Assembly: GCA_041391765.1 (NCBI GenBank)
Contig: JAWKNJ010000021.1
Coordinates: 1-64,000 of the forward strand
Direction of reading: 5' to 3'
Origin: SHAN690 sp041391765
GTDB taxonomy: Bacteria > Bacteroidota > Bacteroidia > Flavobacteriales_G > Salibacteraceae
DNA: 64,000 bases
In this document: positions 8,138 through 16,946 of the stretch, piece by piece
How the letters are laid out: each line of letters starts with the position of its first letter
Numbering within the stretch: position 1 is the stretch's first letter
Notes under the pieces: model-generated
What the model was told of the DNA's origin: nothing
What the model saw: only the letters and a program-made list of their open reading frames with translations
Database searches by the model: none
Position numbers and translations under genes: made by a program

Positions 8138-9851
8138 TCCCCCGCTACTCCAAGTTGATGATCTAAACGTTGAATTTCCCAGCGCTGATGGTCGAATCAC
8201 GGCTGTTAACGGGGTGTCATTTCAAATAAATCCAGGAGAGATTGTTGCGTTAGTTGGTGAATCGGGTTCTGGAAAATCAGTCACCGCATTGTCCATCATG
8301 CAATTGCTAAAAAGAGGTGGCGGAGCCATCACAGAGGGTAACATCACTCTTTACAGCGGTCGCGAACCGTTGACAATAACAGCTGCATCCGATCACGTGA
8401 TGACCTTAATTCGAGGCAAAGAAATCGGAATGATTTTTCAGGAGCCGATGTCAGCGCTGAATCCGGCAATGACATGCGGAAGGCAGATCACAGAAGTGGT
8501 TTACAAACACCTGAATTTGAGTGCTAACGAATCCTTTGATCGATGCATCAACCTATTGGAAGAAGTCGGAATTCCGGATCCGGTGGAAGCCCTGCTGAAA
8601 TATCCACATCAGTTTTCCGGAGGACAAAAGCAACGCATTCTGCTCGCAATGGCTCTAGCTGGAAATCCAAGACTTCTTATCGCAGATGAACCTACGACTG
8701 CATTGGATGCTAGTGTGAAGCGAAAGATCAATCAGCTGATTCATGATGTGAAGGCAAAGCACGATCTATCTGTCCTTTACATCTCACATGATATTGAGAG
8801 TTTGAAAGGTTTTGCTGATCGAATTCTGGTCATGTATGCCGGCAAGTTGATCGAGGAAGGCAAAACAGATCAGATACTGAACAACCCGAAACATCCATAC
8901 ACTCGGGGACTATTGGCTTGTCGACCACCGAAATCAGGTCATTACTACTTCCTTCCGACCACCGATGACTTCATGCGGATTTCTCTGGATGGTAAAGATG
9001 TTCAACAAACGGGAAGCATTGACGAAGTATTCAGAAAGCTGGAAGTTTCAGAGGGTACTCGAAATGCCAATCTCAAGAAAATGTATGCCTCGGAGCCTAT
9101 ACTTAAAGTGTGCAGCATCTCCAAATCATTCGTCAAAGCCGATTCGAAAACGAACAAGCAGTTTGCGGTGGAGAATGTAAGCTTCAACCTATTTGAAGGT
9201 GAGACCTTAGGATTGGTTGGTGCCTCGGGCTCTGGCAAAACAACCTTGGGCCGCTGCATCGTTGGACTTTCCCAAGCTGAAGGGGGTGAAGCCTTGATTC
9301 GATCAAAAAGCAGCGACACCTTCGAGCCTGTGCCGAATTTACGCGAAGTTGGTTCTCGCATTCAGTACGTATTTCAAGACCCCTATTCGTCACTCAATCC
9401 CATCCTGACCATTGGGAAAATCCTCCGTGAACCATTAGAGAACAACAAAGAATTGAGCACCAAACAACGCACTGAAATCATTCACGAAATGCTTCAAACG
9501 GTCGGCTTGGAACCATTTCATGCAACACGCTATCCTGGTGAGTTTAGTGGTGGGCAGAGACAGCGCATTGCCATTGCCCGAGCTTTGTTGATGAACCCGG
9601 AAATTATCATTTGCGATGAAGTGGTATCCGCTTTGGATGTGAGCGTTCAGGCCAAAGTTCTCAACCTTTTGAACGAATTGAAATACGAAAACAAGCTCAG
9701 CTACCTCTTCATTTCGCATGACTTGGACGTGGTCAGGCACATGTGTGATCGGGTGCTTGTGATGAACGAAGGAAGAATTGTTGAAGAAGCGCTTTCAGAT
9801 CAGTTATTCGAAAAGCCGAAAACGGAATATACAAAAGAGCTTTTGGCCTGA
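8124..9851 (+). CDS. Peptide ABC transporter, fused double ATPase subunit
   Basis: A 575-residue cytoplasmic protein with two complete ABC ATPase domains in tandem, the DppD-DppF/YejF arrangement for di- and oligopeptide import. Domain 1 has Walker A GESGSGKS, signature FSGGQKQR and Walker B LLIADEPTTALD. Domain 2 has GASGSGKTT, FSGGQRQR and IIICDEVVSALD. Each domain is followed by an oligopeptide-ATPase C-terminal segment (the first at HPYTRGLLACRP). No permease or binding protein is in the window, so the partners are encoded elsewhere. It overlaps the exonuclease gene and abuts the convergent T9SS gene with no gap. Confidence 0.93.
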   Translation: MPVNNPPLLQVDDLNVEFPSADGRITAVNGVSFQINPGEIVALVGESGSGKSVTALSIMQLLKRGGGAITEGNITLYSGREPLTITAASDHVMTLIRGKEIGMIFQEPMSALNPAMTCGRQITEVVYKHLNLSANESFDRCINLLEEVGIPDPVEALLKYPHQFSGGQKQRILLAMALAGNPRLLIADEPTTALDASVKRKINQLIHDVKAKHDLSVLYISHDIESLKGFADRILVMYAGKLIEEGKTDQILNNPKHPYTRGLLACRPPKSGHYYFLPTTDDFMRISLDGKDVQQTGSIDEVFRKLEVSEGTRNANLKKMYASEPILKVCSISKSFVKADSKTNKQFAVENVSFNLFEGETLGLVGASGSGKTTLGRCIVGLSQAEGGEALIRSKSSDTFEPVPNLREVGSRIQYVFQDPYSSLNPILTIGKILREPLENNKELSTKQRTEIIHEMLQTVGLEPFHATRYPGEFSGGQRQRIAIARALLMNPEIIICDEVVSALDVSVQAKVLNLLNELKYENKLSYLFISHDLDVVRHMCDRVLVMNEGRIVEEALSDQLFEKPKTEYTKELLA

Positions 9852-10754
9852 TCAGTGAGCGATAATCAGCCGTTCAACCAACCTTTGCTCTTTGCTTTCA
9901 ACTGAAAGAAAGTAAATTCCTGCTGGGATGTCGGAGAGATCAATTACTTGCTCGCTTGAACTTGCTTTATGATTCAAAACAACCTGTCCGTCCATAGTGA
10001 TCAGACGAACCCTAGTTCCTGGTATCAGATTGGATAATTGAACATTGTTACCCGCAGGATTTGGATAAACAATGATTTCTTGTCCTTTCAACTCATTCAC
10101 TTCCAAAGGATAAACCTCAATTACCAATGGATTGATTTCACCAGTCACCTCACACCCAAATGAATTGTGGAAAATGGCCTTTGGGTATTGAAACTCAACT
10201 TTATCGATAATGACCGTGATAGTCTGCTGACCCGGAATGCCGACAATATATTCCGCTGGGTGCTCCCATGTTACAGAATCTATGTCGCACAGAAAGGAAG
10301 TGCTTGCAGAAAAAGTTACAGTATCTCCTACGGTAGGATAAATAACCGAGTATCCTAACGGCACTGGTCCAAAGCCGCATAGGCGAATCTCAAGCGTGTC
10401 ACTTGCAGTTGTGCCAATGCTATCAGTCACTTCAAGTCTGTAGTACCGAATGGTGTCGAACGGATCGAGTCTAAGGAGCGGGTTTGCGATTGTAGAATCA
10501 CTCAACCAATCTTCTGTATATTGATTTAGTGATGGAGCCCCAGGAAATAAGACGGGATCTGTAACCCAACGATACGTATATGGGGGAACACCTCCCTGTA
10601 CCGTAGGCTCACCTCCGAGTAATATTGAATCCCCGGGGAAATCATAAGCAAGGCAAATCAGTGTGTCGTTTCCTGCATCCACCACTAACCCTTGAGCAGA
10701 AATAACCATCGGCATCATGAATAGCATGATCGAAATGGTCAAACAAGTTTTCAT
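9852..10754 (-). CDS. Secreted protein with T9SS type A sorting domain
   Basis: From the ATG at 10754 the product is 300 residues and begins with a clear signal peptide (MKTCLTISIMLFMMPMVISAQ), so this start is preferred over one 24 codons upstream. The middle is beta-rich and resembles PKD-like repeats (about residues 30-190). The last 75 residues form a Por secretion C-terminal domain with VYPNPAGNN, LITMDGQVV and AGIYFLSVES, ending in RLIIAH. It should be exported by Sec and then moved to the cell surface by the type IX machinery. The role of the cargo is unknown. Confidence 0.85.
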   Translation of the reverse strand: MKTCLTISIMLFMMPMVISAQGLVVDAGNDTLICLAYDFPGDSILLGGEPTVQGGVPPYTYRWVTDPVLFPGAPSLNQYTEDWLSDSTIANPLLRLDPFDTIRYYRLEVTDSIGTTASDTLEIRLCGFGPVPLGYSVIYPTVGDTVTFSASTSFLCDIDSVTWEHPAEYIVGIPGQQTITVIIDKVEFQYPKAIFHNSFGCEVTGEINPLVIEVYPLEVNELKGQEIIVYPNPAGNNVQLSNLIPGTRVRLITMDGQVVLNHKASSSEQVIDLSDIPAGIYFLSVESKEQRLVERLIIAH

Positions 10755-10803
10755 TCTCCAAGGTTTGCTAAAGGACGAATTTCGAATTCCTGTAGTTGGG
10801 AAC

Positions 10804-11136
10804 TCAAAGATTGTGAAATCTTGCACTTTCCACCTTCACCAGCATGGAGTGGTAGTACTTATACCATCGCCTCATCCCTTCAGACTTTGCGTGAATGTGA
10901 ATCGTATTCTTCCGCCATTGATCAATGGCTTCTTGATCTCGCCAATAGCTGATAAATGAACCTCGTCCATCGGACTTGTGACTTTCATACCCAAGGAAAC
11001 CATCGATTTCAAGCGCCAGCTTCAGTGTGATTTCATCCGCCTCTGCATACCCTTCGAGATCATCTCCTAAATAGTAGTGGAAGATGTTAGCATAGTAAGG
11101 TGCCTCCGGAACAATATCGTTTTTCCAGTTGATCAT
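10804..11136 (-). CDS. Antibiotic biosynthesis monooxygenase (ABM) domain protein
   Basis: A 110-residue cytoplasmic protein with the ferredoxin-like ABM fold: an early ANIFHYYLGDD strand, the central FLGYESHKSDGRGSFISYWRDQEAIDQWR, and a histidine pair (IHIHAKSEG). Such proteins are small oxygenases or structural relatives, often of unknown substrate. Its ATG overlaps the paaZ stop by four bases (ATGA), so the two are almost certainly co-translated and it may have a role in the same pathway. That link is inference. Confidence 0.75.
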   Translation of the reverse strand: MINWKNDIVPEAPYYANIFHYYLGDDLEGYAEADEITLKLALEIDGFLGYESHKSDGRGSFISYWRDQEAIDQWRKNTIHIHAKSEGMRRWYKYYHSMLVKVESARFHNL

Positions 11137-13184
11137 TTGGATTGATCCAATTTCTTAACCATGGTCAGAATCGTTGCAATCGCTACTGTTTCTCCTTCAT
11201 CATCATACATGTCAACAAGGAACTTTACAATCCCTTTTGCCACATCGTCCTCGCTGCGCTTTTCCTGATCGATCTTTTCTTTTACAGTAAATCGAACACC
11301 TACTGTAGTCCCAAAATAAACCGGCTTGGTGAAGCGTGCCTGTTCAACTCCGTAGTTCAACAACACAGGACCTTTCTTAGGATCAACAAATAATCCAGCT
11401 GCCTTAGAAAGCAAGAAGTATCCATGGGCAACACGCTGTTCGAAAATTGTTCCTTCCAGCGATGTAGCATCCATGTGCGCATAAAAATTGTCACCGCTTA
11501 CGTTCGCGAAATTCACAATGTCTGCCTCTGTGATGGTGTGCTTGTGCGTGAATACGGTGTCCCCGACTCGCAATTCTTCGAAGTGTTGACGGAATACATG
11601 CGGATTCGCCTCAGGCATGTCGGCTCCAACTTGGAATTGCTCAGTAATTCGTGTGATCGTTTCGGGATGACCTTGAATAGCTGTTCGTTGCATGTAATGC
11701 TTTACTCCGCGAACTCCACCCATTTCTTCTCCACCACCCGCTCTTCCAGGCCCACCATGACTTAGGAGTGGCATCGGTGATCCGTGACCGGTACTTTCCT
11801 TTGCACACCGCTCATTCAAGACTAATATTCGGCCGTGCAAGTGAGCCGTGTTCAGCACAAACTCTTTTGCAATGTCGTCATCAGCAGTGATGATCGATGT
11901 TACCAAGGAACCTTTGCCCATTTCAGTGATCCGAATCGCATCATCCATCGACTTGTATGGAATGAGCGTGCTCACCGGACCAAATGCTTCAATGTCATGA
12001 ACGGCAGTTTTATTGAATGGGTCGTCATTTCGGAACAGAATCGGACTGAAGAATGCTCCCTTATTCTTGTCGGCACCAACCACATCAAAATCATCCAGCT
12101 TTCCATAGACTATTTCCTGCTCTTTCATCAATAGCTCGACATTGTGACGAACACGATCTACTTGAAGTTTGGATGCGAGCGAACCCATTCTAACTCCTTC
12201 CACGGAAGGATCACCGATAGTGGTCTTCGCTAATTGCTTCCCAAGCTCGATCTGCACATCTTCCATGTACTTCTCGGGAACTAAAATTCTTCTGATCGCG
12301 GTGCACTTCTGACCGGCTTTCACGGTTATTTCCGCGCGAGTTGCTTTAATGAACAGGTCAAATTCCGCTGTTCCTGGGGCCGCATCTTCTCCCAGCATCG
12401 AAGCATTCAATGAGTCTGCCTCTAAGTTGAATGGAACAGAATTCTCAATGATGTGAGGCATCGCCTTCAGCTTCCTGCCGGTGGCTGCTGAACCTGTGAA
12501 AGTGACAACATCTTCAGTGGTTACATGATCAATAATGCCTCTACCCAAACCAGTTACAAGCTGCAGCGAACCTTCAGGAAGAATCTTCGATTCAACTATT
12601 TCGCGAACCATTAGTTCGGTTAAGTAGCTTGTGAACTCAGATGGTTTAACCACTGCAGGGACACCGGCTAAAAAGTTGACCGCTATCTTTTCCAACATTC
12701 CCCAAATTGGGAAATTGAAGGCGTTGATATGAACTGCTACTCCTCGCTTGGGAACTAAAATATGATGCCCAATAAAACTACCGCCCTTCGAAAGTGGAGC
12801 CACCTCACCTTCCACCAAATAGGGTAGATCTCCGAATTGCCTCCTAAGCGAGGCGTAGGCGAACAGATTTCCAATGCCGCCTTCAATATCAATCCAACTG
12901 TCTGTTCGCGTAGCTCCGGTCGCTGCGCTCAGTACGTAGAATTTTTCCTTTCGCTCAACCAAGTACAAAGCAAGTGCCTTTAACATTCGACCACGCTCTT
13001 GAAAAGTCATCTTTCGGAGAGCGGGTCCGCCAACGGTTCGACCATATTCGAGTATGGCTTTGTAGTCGAGCCCTTCAGATGAAAGAGAACCCACAGGCTC
13101 TCCGTTGATGGCATTATAAGCCACTAATTCTTCGCCAACACCCTTTACCCAGCTGCCAGCGACATAGTTTTCAATAACATTCAT
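11133..13184 (-). CDS. paaZ: PaaZ: oxepin-CoA hydrolase / semialdehyde dehydrogenase
   Basis: A bifunctional enzyme of aerobic phenylacetyl-CoA degradation. The C-terminal MaoC-type domain hydrolyses the oxepin-CoA ring, and the N-terminal aldehyde dehydrogenase oxidises the resulting semialdehyde. The ALDH part (about residues 1-520) shows NAFNFPIWGMLEKIA, FTGSAATGRKL, the catalytic Glu in NLEADSLN and the catalytic Cys in AGQKCTAIRR. The MaoC part (about 540-680) shows DIVNFANVSGDNFYAH and the VAHGYFLLS helix. The ATG at 13184 is preferred over a TTG three codons upstream and lies five bases after the previous stop. Length (683) fits PaaZ. Confidence 0.93.
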   Translation of the reverse strand: MNVIENYVAGSWVKGVGEELVAYNAINGEPVGSLSSEGLDYKAILEYGRTVGGPALRKMTFQERGRMLKALALYLVERKEKFYVLSAATGATRTDSWIDIEGGIGNLFAYASLRRQFGDLPYLVEGEVAPLSKGGSFIGHHILVPKRGVAVHINAFNFPIWGMLEKIAVNFLAGVPAVVKPSEFTSYLTELMVREIVESKILPEGSLQLVTGLGRGIIDHVTTEDVVTFTGSAATGRKLKAMPHIIENSVPFNLEADSLNASMLGEDAAPGTAEFDLFIKATRAEITVKAGQKCTAIRRILVPEKYMEDVQIELGKQLAKTTIGDPSVEGVRMGSLASKLQVDRVRHNVELLMKEQEIVYGKLDDFDVVGADKNKGAFFSPILFRNDDPFNKTAVHDIEAFGPVSTLIPYKSMDDAIRITEMGKGSLVTSIITADDDIAKEFVLNTAHLHGRILVLNERCAKESTGHGSPMPLLSHGGPGRAGGGEEMGGVRGVKHYMQRTAIQGHPETITRITEQFQVGADMPEANPHVFRQHFEELRVGDTVFTHKHTITEADIVNFANVSGDNFYAHMDATSLEGTIFEQRVAHGYFLLSKAAGLFVDPKKGPVLLNYGVEQARFTKPVYFGTTVGVRFTVKEKIDQEKRSEDDVAKGIVKFLVDMYDDEGETVAIATILTMVKKLDQSK

Positions 13185-13189
13185 GACGT

Positions 13190-13735
13190 TCAATTTTCGA
13201 GCGCTCGGACCCGTAAATCCTTGCGTTCCCTGACAAATTCTTTCAACTCTTCGTTTGCCTTTTTGGTAAACTCAGTGTCGTAAACAAACTGGCCTCCTTC
13301 GAACACAACCTTTCCAACGGGACGGGTTAGGTCTATGTGTGAAGGCGTCCTTCCAACGGGGTATAAATCAATAAAAAACGGGAATAAAAAATCCTTGTGC
13401 TGATGAGCCACGTGCACTTGTGCATCAATAATCACTGTTTTGGATACATAACCGTCTTGGCAAACAACCATTGTGATACTGTCCTGCATTTTGACTTCGT
13501 ATGTAAACTTACCTATCCGGCTGGTTTGGAATTCGGTAGTCATGTCATCTCCTTTGTAGATGTAGATTGTCGACTGAAGTCCACGCTTGTTTTCATCCAC
13601 CACTTTACCCGACAACACCAAGTTGCCAATAGATCGCTCAGGTTGCGCCAAAATAGTGTTTGTCTTCAGGAGCAATATCAATAATAGGGCAATTGGGGAT
13701 CGAAAACTGATCAATTTTCTACAAAATTGGGGCAT
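13190..13735 (-). CDS. Secreted carboxypeptidase-regulatory-like domain protein
   Basis: The preferred ATG at 13735 gives 181 residues with a signal peptide (hydrophobic IALLLILLLKTNTILAQ). An upstream in-frame ATG at 13771 would add twelve polar residues before it. The segment LSGKVVDENKRGLQSTIYIYKGD followed by GKFTYEV and QDGYVSKTVII looks like a carboxypeptidase regulatory-like beta-sandwich (about residues 35-100). The charged C-terminal part (about 135-181) has no clear match. It lies five bases upstream of paaZ, but nothing in it suggests a catabolic role. Confidence 0.7.
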   Translation of the reverse strand: MPQFCRKLISFRSPIALLLILLLKTNTILAQPERSIGNLVLSGKVVDENKRGLQSTIYIYKGDDMTTEFQTSRIGKFTYEVKMQDSITMVVCQDGYVSKTVIIDAQVHVAHQHKDFLFPFFIDLYPVGRTPSHIDLTRPVGKVVFEGGQFVYDTEFTKKANEELKEFVRERKDLRVRALEN

Positions 13736-13821
13736 TGCGCGCGAAGATAACCGCCTTTCTGCCTTTGGCAAGTCGAATCTACTTTAATTGTGTGCCGAGC
13801 GACAGAGAATTGTAGATGGTG

Positions 13822-14412
13822 TCAAGACCTATTTTTCCAAATGTCGTAAAACCTCGGCTGCGCCTTTCGCCCCGATTCTTCTACCCTCAACGGCTCACAC
13901 TCTTTCAATGTTTGGAAACAATCTGACGGCAATCGCTGATAAAGCTCGGTCCCCTTCGTTTTCCATGAAATCATCTCGTCACTTACATCCTTGACGATTT
14001 TCGCAGGATTACCGACCACGACTTTCCTTGACGGCACTTTCATTTTTGCGGGCAGGAAGGACAAGGCACCAACGATGCACTCATCTCCGATTTCAACCTC
14101 GTCCATTAGCACCGCATTCATACCAATAAGGCAATTGCGACCCAGTGTTGCACCATGAATTATAGCACCATGCCCCACATGAGCTGACTCGTATAGAACG
14201 ACCTCAACTCCCGGAAACATATGAATGGTACAGTTCTCCTGAACATTACAACCATCCTCAATGACGATTTTACCCCAATCTCCTCTGATGGCAGCACCAG
14301 GGCCGATGTACACGTTTTTGCCAATAATCACATTCCCGGTGACCACTGCTTGAGGATGCACGAAAGATGATTCATGCACAACAGGTATAAACCCATCAAA
14401 TTCATAGATCAT
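13822..14412 (-). CDS. paaY: PaaY-like hexapeptide-repeat protein (gamma carbonic anhydrase fold)
   Basis: A 196-residue left-handed beta-helix protein. Hexapeptide repeats run from about residue 20 to 135, with metal-ligand-type histidines in TIHMFPG, AHVGHGAIIHG. The C terminus (VVGNPAKIVKDVSDEMISWKTKGTELYQRL) follows the PaaY pattern closely, beyond generic gamma carbonic anhydrases. PaaY is a thioesterase linked to phenylacetate degradation, which fits paaZ lying 640 bases downstream on the same strand. A CATATTTG box lies 15 bases upstream. The closely related CaiE family is the main alternative. Confidence 0.8.
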   Translation of the reverse strand: MIYEFDGFIPVVHESSFVHPQAVVTGNVIIGKNVYIGPGAAIRGDWGKIVIEDGCNVQENCTIHMFPGVEVVLYESAHVGHGAIIHGATLGRNCLIGMNAVLMDEVEIGDECIVGALSFLPAKMKVPSRKVVVGNPAKIVKDVSDEMISWKTKGTELYQRLPSDCFQTLKECEPLRVEESGRKAQPRFYDIWKNRS

Positions 14413-14427
14413 AAACTAGGATTTCAA

Positions 14428-14435
14428 CAAATATG
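14428..14435 (-). promoter_or_regulatory. TAnnTTTG-like box of the paaY-like gene
   Basis: The minus strand reads CATATTTG, one mismatch from TAnnTTTG, 15 bases upstream of the ATG. Confidence 0.35.
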
Positions 14436-14445
14436 CGAGTAGTCA

Positions 14446-14480
14446 ACAAAAAAAGGGCCGCCTGAAATTCAGACAGCCCC
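14446..14480 (-). terminator. Rho-independent terminator of the PKD lipoprotein gene
   Basis: Read on the minus strand, a GC-rich stem (GGGC..TCTGAA paired with TTCAGG..GCCC) with a small loop is followed by seven T bases. It lies just past the stop at 14501 and before paaY, so the two minus-strand genes are separate units. Confidence 0.75.
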
Positions 14481-14500
14481 TCTCTCCACGCTGATTATGC

Positions 14501-15475
14501 TTATTCTATAGTAACCGTTTTTGAAGCAACCGCTTCGTGAACCATGTAAATGACCTTCGAATTAACTTCAGTTCGCTTGACACTGAATCCCGCAACCTGC
14601 ATGATGGCCGATCCAGAACCGAGAGTTCCCATTTCGGACGCGCTAAATGTTACTGATGTAGTCGATGGTCCCATCCGCTTCAACAAATTCCCATTTGATC
14701 CATAGATGGCATAAAAGACCGAGTCTGCATCACTAATGCTTCCTTTGTGTGATAGCGTGTACGAGGCACCTCCATTTATTGAAGCTGAGGATTCATCTAT
14801 ACTTGAAATGCTTGGAAATGGTGCATCATATGTCAATTCTGAAGTCATCATGGCGGGGACACCACTTCCTCCACTGACTGACCATGAAACCCCAGAGTCA
14901 TCAAAGCCCTGAGAAGGCTGAGTTGTCTCAACCCAATTGTACGTCTTTGCGCTGGTCGAAAAATCGAGATCTTCTGACTTCGAACCTTGATGCCAAGCTA
15001 CTGTGCCAGCGTCTACGAATCCACTACCATCTGTGAACCACGCCACCGCTGTTCCCAAGTTAATAGACACATCGCCAAAACCGGTGGAAGTTATGGTAAC
15101 AGTGTTTATGGCATAAAGTGCGCCATCCGCATCCCCAAATGACAGCGCCAAGTCTTCTGCACCAGCAGATCCCTCAATCGTAATCGTTTCAGTTTTCGCA
15201 TCATCACCTCCTTTGTTTGACACTGTCAAGGTGACCTGAAAGTCACCACTGGCTTCGTACTCATGAGTAGGATTTTTATCGCTCGAAGAGCCGCCATCGC
15301 CAAAGCTCCAGGCATATTCATCCACTTCTCCGTCTCCGGTGAACGTAAAAGTAACGGTGTTGCCATCTGTCGAGTAAGTGAAGTTCGCTGTTGGGGCGTC
15401 TGGTTTACAAGAAGATAAAAACAAAGCAGAAGCCACGAATAAGGCAACTGGTGCTAGCAAGAGTAATTTTTTCAT
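14501..15475 (-). CDS. PKD-domain lipoprotein
   Basis: From the ATG at 15475 the product is 324 residues. It opens with a lipoprotein signal (hydrophobic stretch, then the lipobox LSSC with cysteine near residue 23). A PKD domain follows (about residues 30-100) with the hallmark YAWSFGDGG and NPTHEYEASGDFQVTLTV. The rest (about 105-324) is beta-rich, Ser/Thr/Gly-rich and unrecognised. It is probably anchored in the outer membrane with a structural or adhesive role. It follows gldC by 70 bases and has its own terminator. Confidence 0.82.
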   Translation of the reverse strand: MKKLLLLAPVALFVASALFLSSCKPDAPTANFTYSTDGNTVTFTFTGDGEVDEYAWSFGDGGSSSDKNPTHEYEASGDFQVTLTVSNKGGDDAKTETITIEGSAGAEDLALSFGDADGALYAINTVTITSTGFGDVSINLGTAVAWFTDGSGFVDAGTVAWHQGSKSEDLDFSTSAKTYNWVETTQPSQGFDDSGVSWSVSGGSGVPAMMTSELTYDAPFPSISSIDESSASINGGASYTLSHKGSISDADSVFYAIYGSNGNLLKRMGPSTTSVTFSASEMGTLGSGSAIMQVAGFSVKRTEVNSKVIYMVHEAVASKTVTIE

Positions 15476-15545
15476 AACCATAGATTTTGAGCAAACCTCT
15501 CGGAAACTGCTCAAAAAGTCCATACGATCTTTACCCTATTTTGAA

Positions 15546-15890
15546 CTATCCCTCGGATCCCTTTTTTAGAATGCCGGTTTTCTCCCCCATTCTAAAAGCA
15601 AACTCCTTCATCTCCTTGCTTATTACCTCGTCTCCGGTTGCGCGCTTATATGTGTCACTCATGCTAAGAAGCATTTGATGAAAGAAGATTTGCATGTCAT
15701 CGATCATCATGTCCTTGGTCCAGAGGTCAATGCGAAGGGTGTTTTTTTCCTTTTTGTCCCAAATAGTCAGGAAAGCTGCATCACACTCTCCCTGTCCACC
15801 ATTGTCGCTTGCGCTCCATTCGATATGACTTGGGATTTGGTTTTCGTCCAACTCTATATCGAACGTGATTGAATTTTTCTGTTCCGCCAT
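15546..15890 (-). CDS. gldC: Gliding motility protein GldC
   Basis: A 114-residue cytoplasmic protein. The pattern SITFDIELDENQIPSHIEWSASD, then the helix LWTKDMMIDDMQIFFHQMLLSMSDTYKRAT and FAFRMGEKTGIL, fits GldC. In Flavobacterium, GldC is encoded with GldB and supports gliding and type IX secretion, but its molecular action is unknown. Here it starts one base after the gldB stop, the same order and strand as in flavobacteria, which strengthens both calls. Confidence 0.9.
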   Translation of the reverse strand: MAEQKNSITFDIELDENQIPSHIEWSASDNGGQGECDAAFLTIWDKKEKNTLRIDLWTKDMMIDDMQIFFHQMLLSMSDTYKRATGDEVISKEMKEFAFRMGEKTGILKKGSEG

Positions 15891-15891
15891 G

Positions 15892-16902
15892 TCATGGTTT
15901 GTATTTGCTCTTGTTAAGTATTTCTTGCGCGTCAGTCGCCATCAATTTTGGCAGGTCAACGGATTCTTGCCGACTCATGTATTCACGCACCATTTGCCAT
16001 CCGATAAAATAACCCATCCGCGAGGGCGATTCTTTCACTAAATCCACGGTGAAAGGACCATCGTTTGTAAACTTTCCCACGACACCGATGTTCGTTTCAA
16101 AAAGCAATTCATTGTCCACAAAATGTGCCCAAACGAATCGTTCATGATCTCTTGCCCATGTCATTTCTGTGCTGGTGTAACCTATCTTAATGGAATCTTC
16201 GACCAAAGGAAATATTGCATCCATGCAAAAGAAAATTTTTCCCGCCTGTACAATATCTTCTAACAATGATGGCGACTTGTTCTCTTGAACAAACTCTGTT
16301 TCCAACCATGCCTTCATCATCCATGGCACCAAGTGTTTTGGAGTCATCCGATGCCTGAGGTAAACGGGAAGTTGGAGGTAATTGTAAAACCGGCACTTAT
16401 CTCCCAAATACATTTCCATACACAGTCCAATACCCGATTCTGTCATGATGAGCGGGTTGTTAAACCCACAAACACATGCGAATTGGTATGGCACAGCCGC
16501 TTCTGGGAAGTAATAGCTGTAATGCTTCCAGGCGTCATCAAGTTCAGACTCGAAATCATCGGACTCAGGAAAAATCAATTCCACTTCCTTATAAACCTGC
16601 TCAAAATCGGGATGCTTGGTGAACTCTCGAATCGATGCGTAGAGATTTGAATCGTTCACATTTCCCAGCCTCAACACATCTTGAATATAGTGGGTATATA
16701 CATCTTTGTATTGGGTCAAATAGCGCGGATGGCTTTCTCGGAATCCAATGGGTGACATGTCTTTCCAAAGTAAATCCGCCCGCTCTAAGCGGGTATCCAC
16801 ACCGATGGTTGATACATCAATCTTGAGCCTGTCGTCTTCACATGAACTTAGTAATACTGCGGAGATTATTAAACAAATGATTGTTTGAACTGCGTGATTC
16901 AT
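15892..16902 (-). CDS. gldB: Gliding motility lipoprotein GldB
   Basis: A 336-residue lipoprotein with an N-terminal signal ending in the lipobox LLSSC (cysteine about residue 21). GldB is a core component for gliding and type IX secretion in Bacteroidota, located in the cell envelope. Length and the adjacent gldC agree with the family, and a zincin-like fold has been proposed for this family. The ATG at 16902 is preferred over a TTG two codons upstream. Several T9SS cargo proteins in the window show that the system is in use. Confidence 0.88.
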   Translation of the reverse strand: MNHAVQTIICLIISAVLLSSCEDDRLKIDVSTIGVDTRLERADLLWKDMSPIGFRESHPRYLTQYKDVYTHYIQDVLRLGNVNDSNLYASIREFTKHPDFEQVYKEVELIFPESDDFESELDDAWKHYSYYFPEAAVPYQFACVCGFNNPLIMTESGIGLCMEMYLGDKCRFYNYLQLPVYLRHRMTPKHLVPWMMKAWLETEFVQENKSPSLLEDIVQAGKIFFCMDAIFPLVEDSIKIGYTSTEMTWARDHERFVWAHFVDNELLFETNIGVVGKFTNDGPFTVDLVKESPSRMGYFIGWQMVREYMSRQESVDLPKLMATDAQEILNKSKYKP

Positions 16903-16928
16903 TTCCAATATCCGGGATTATCGACCTG

Positions 16929-16936
16929 TAATTTTG
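16929..16936 (+). promoter_or_regulatory. TAnnTTTG promoter box of the outer-membrane barrel gene
   Basis: TAATTTTG matches the consensus exactly and ends ten bases before the ATG at 16947. Confidence 0.45.
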
Positions 16937-16946
16937 AGGCAAATGT

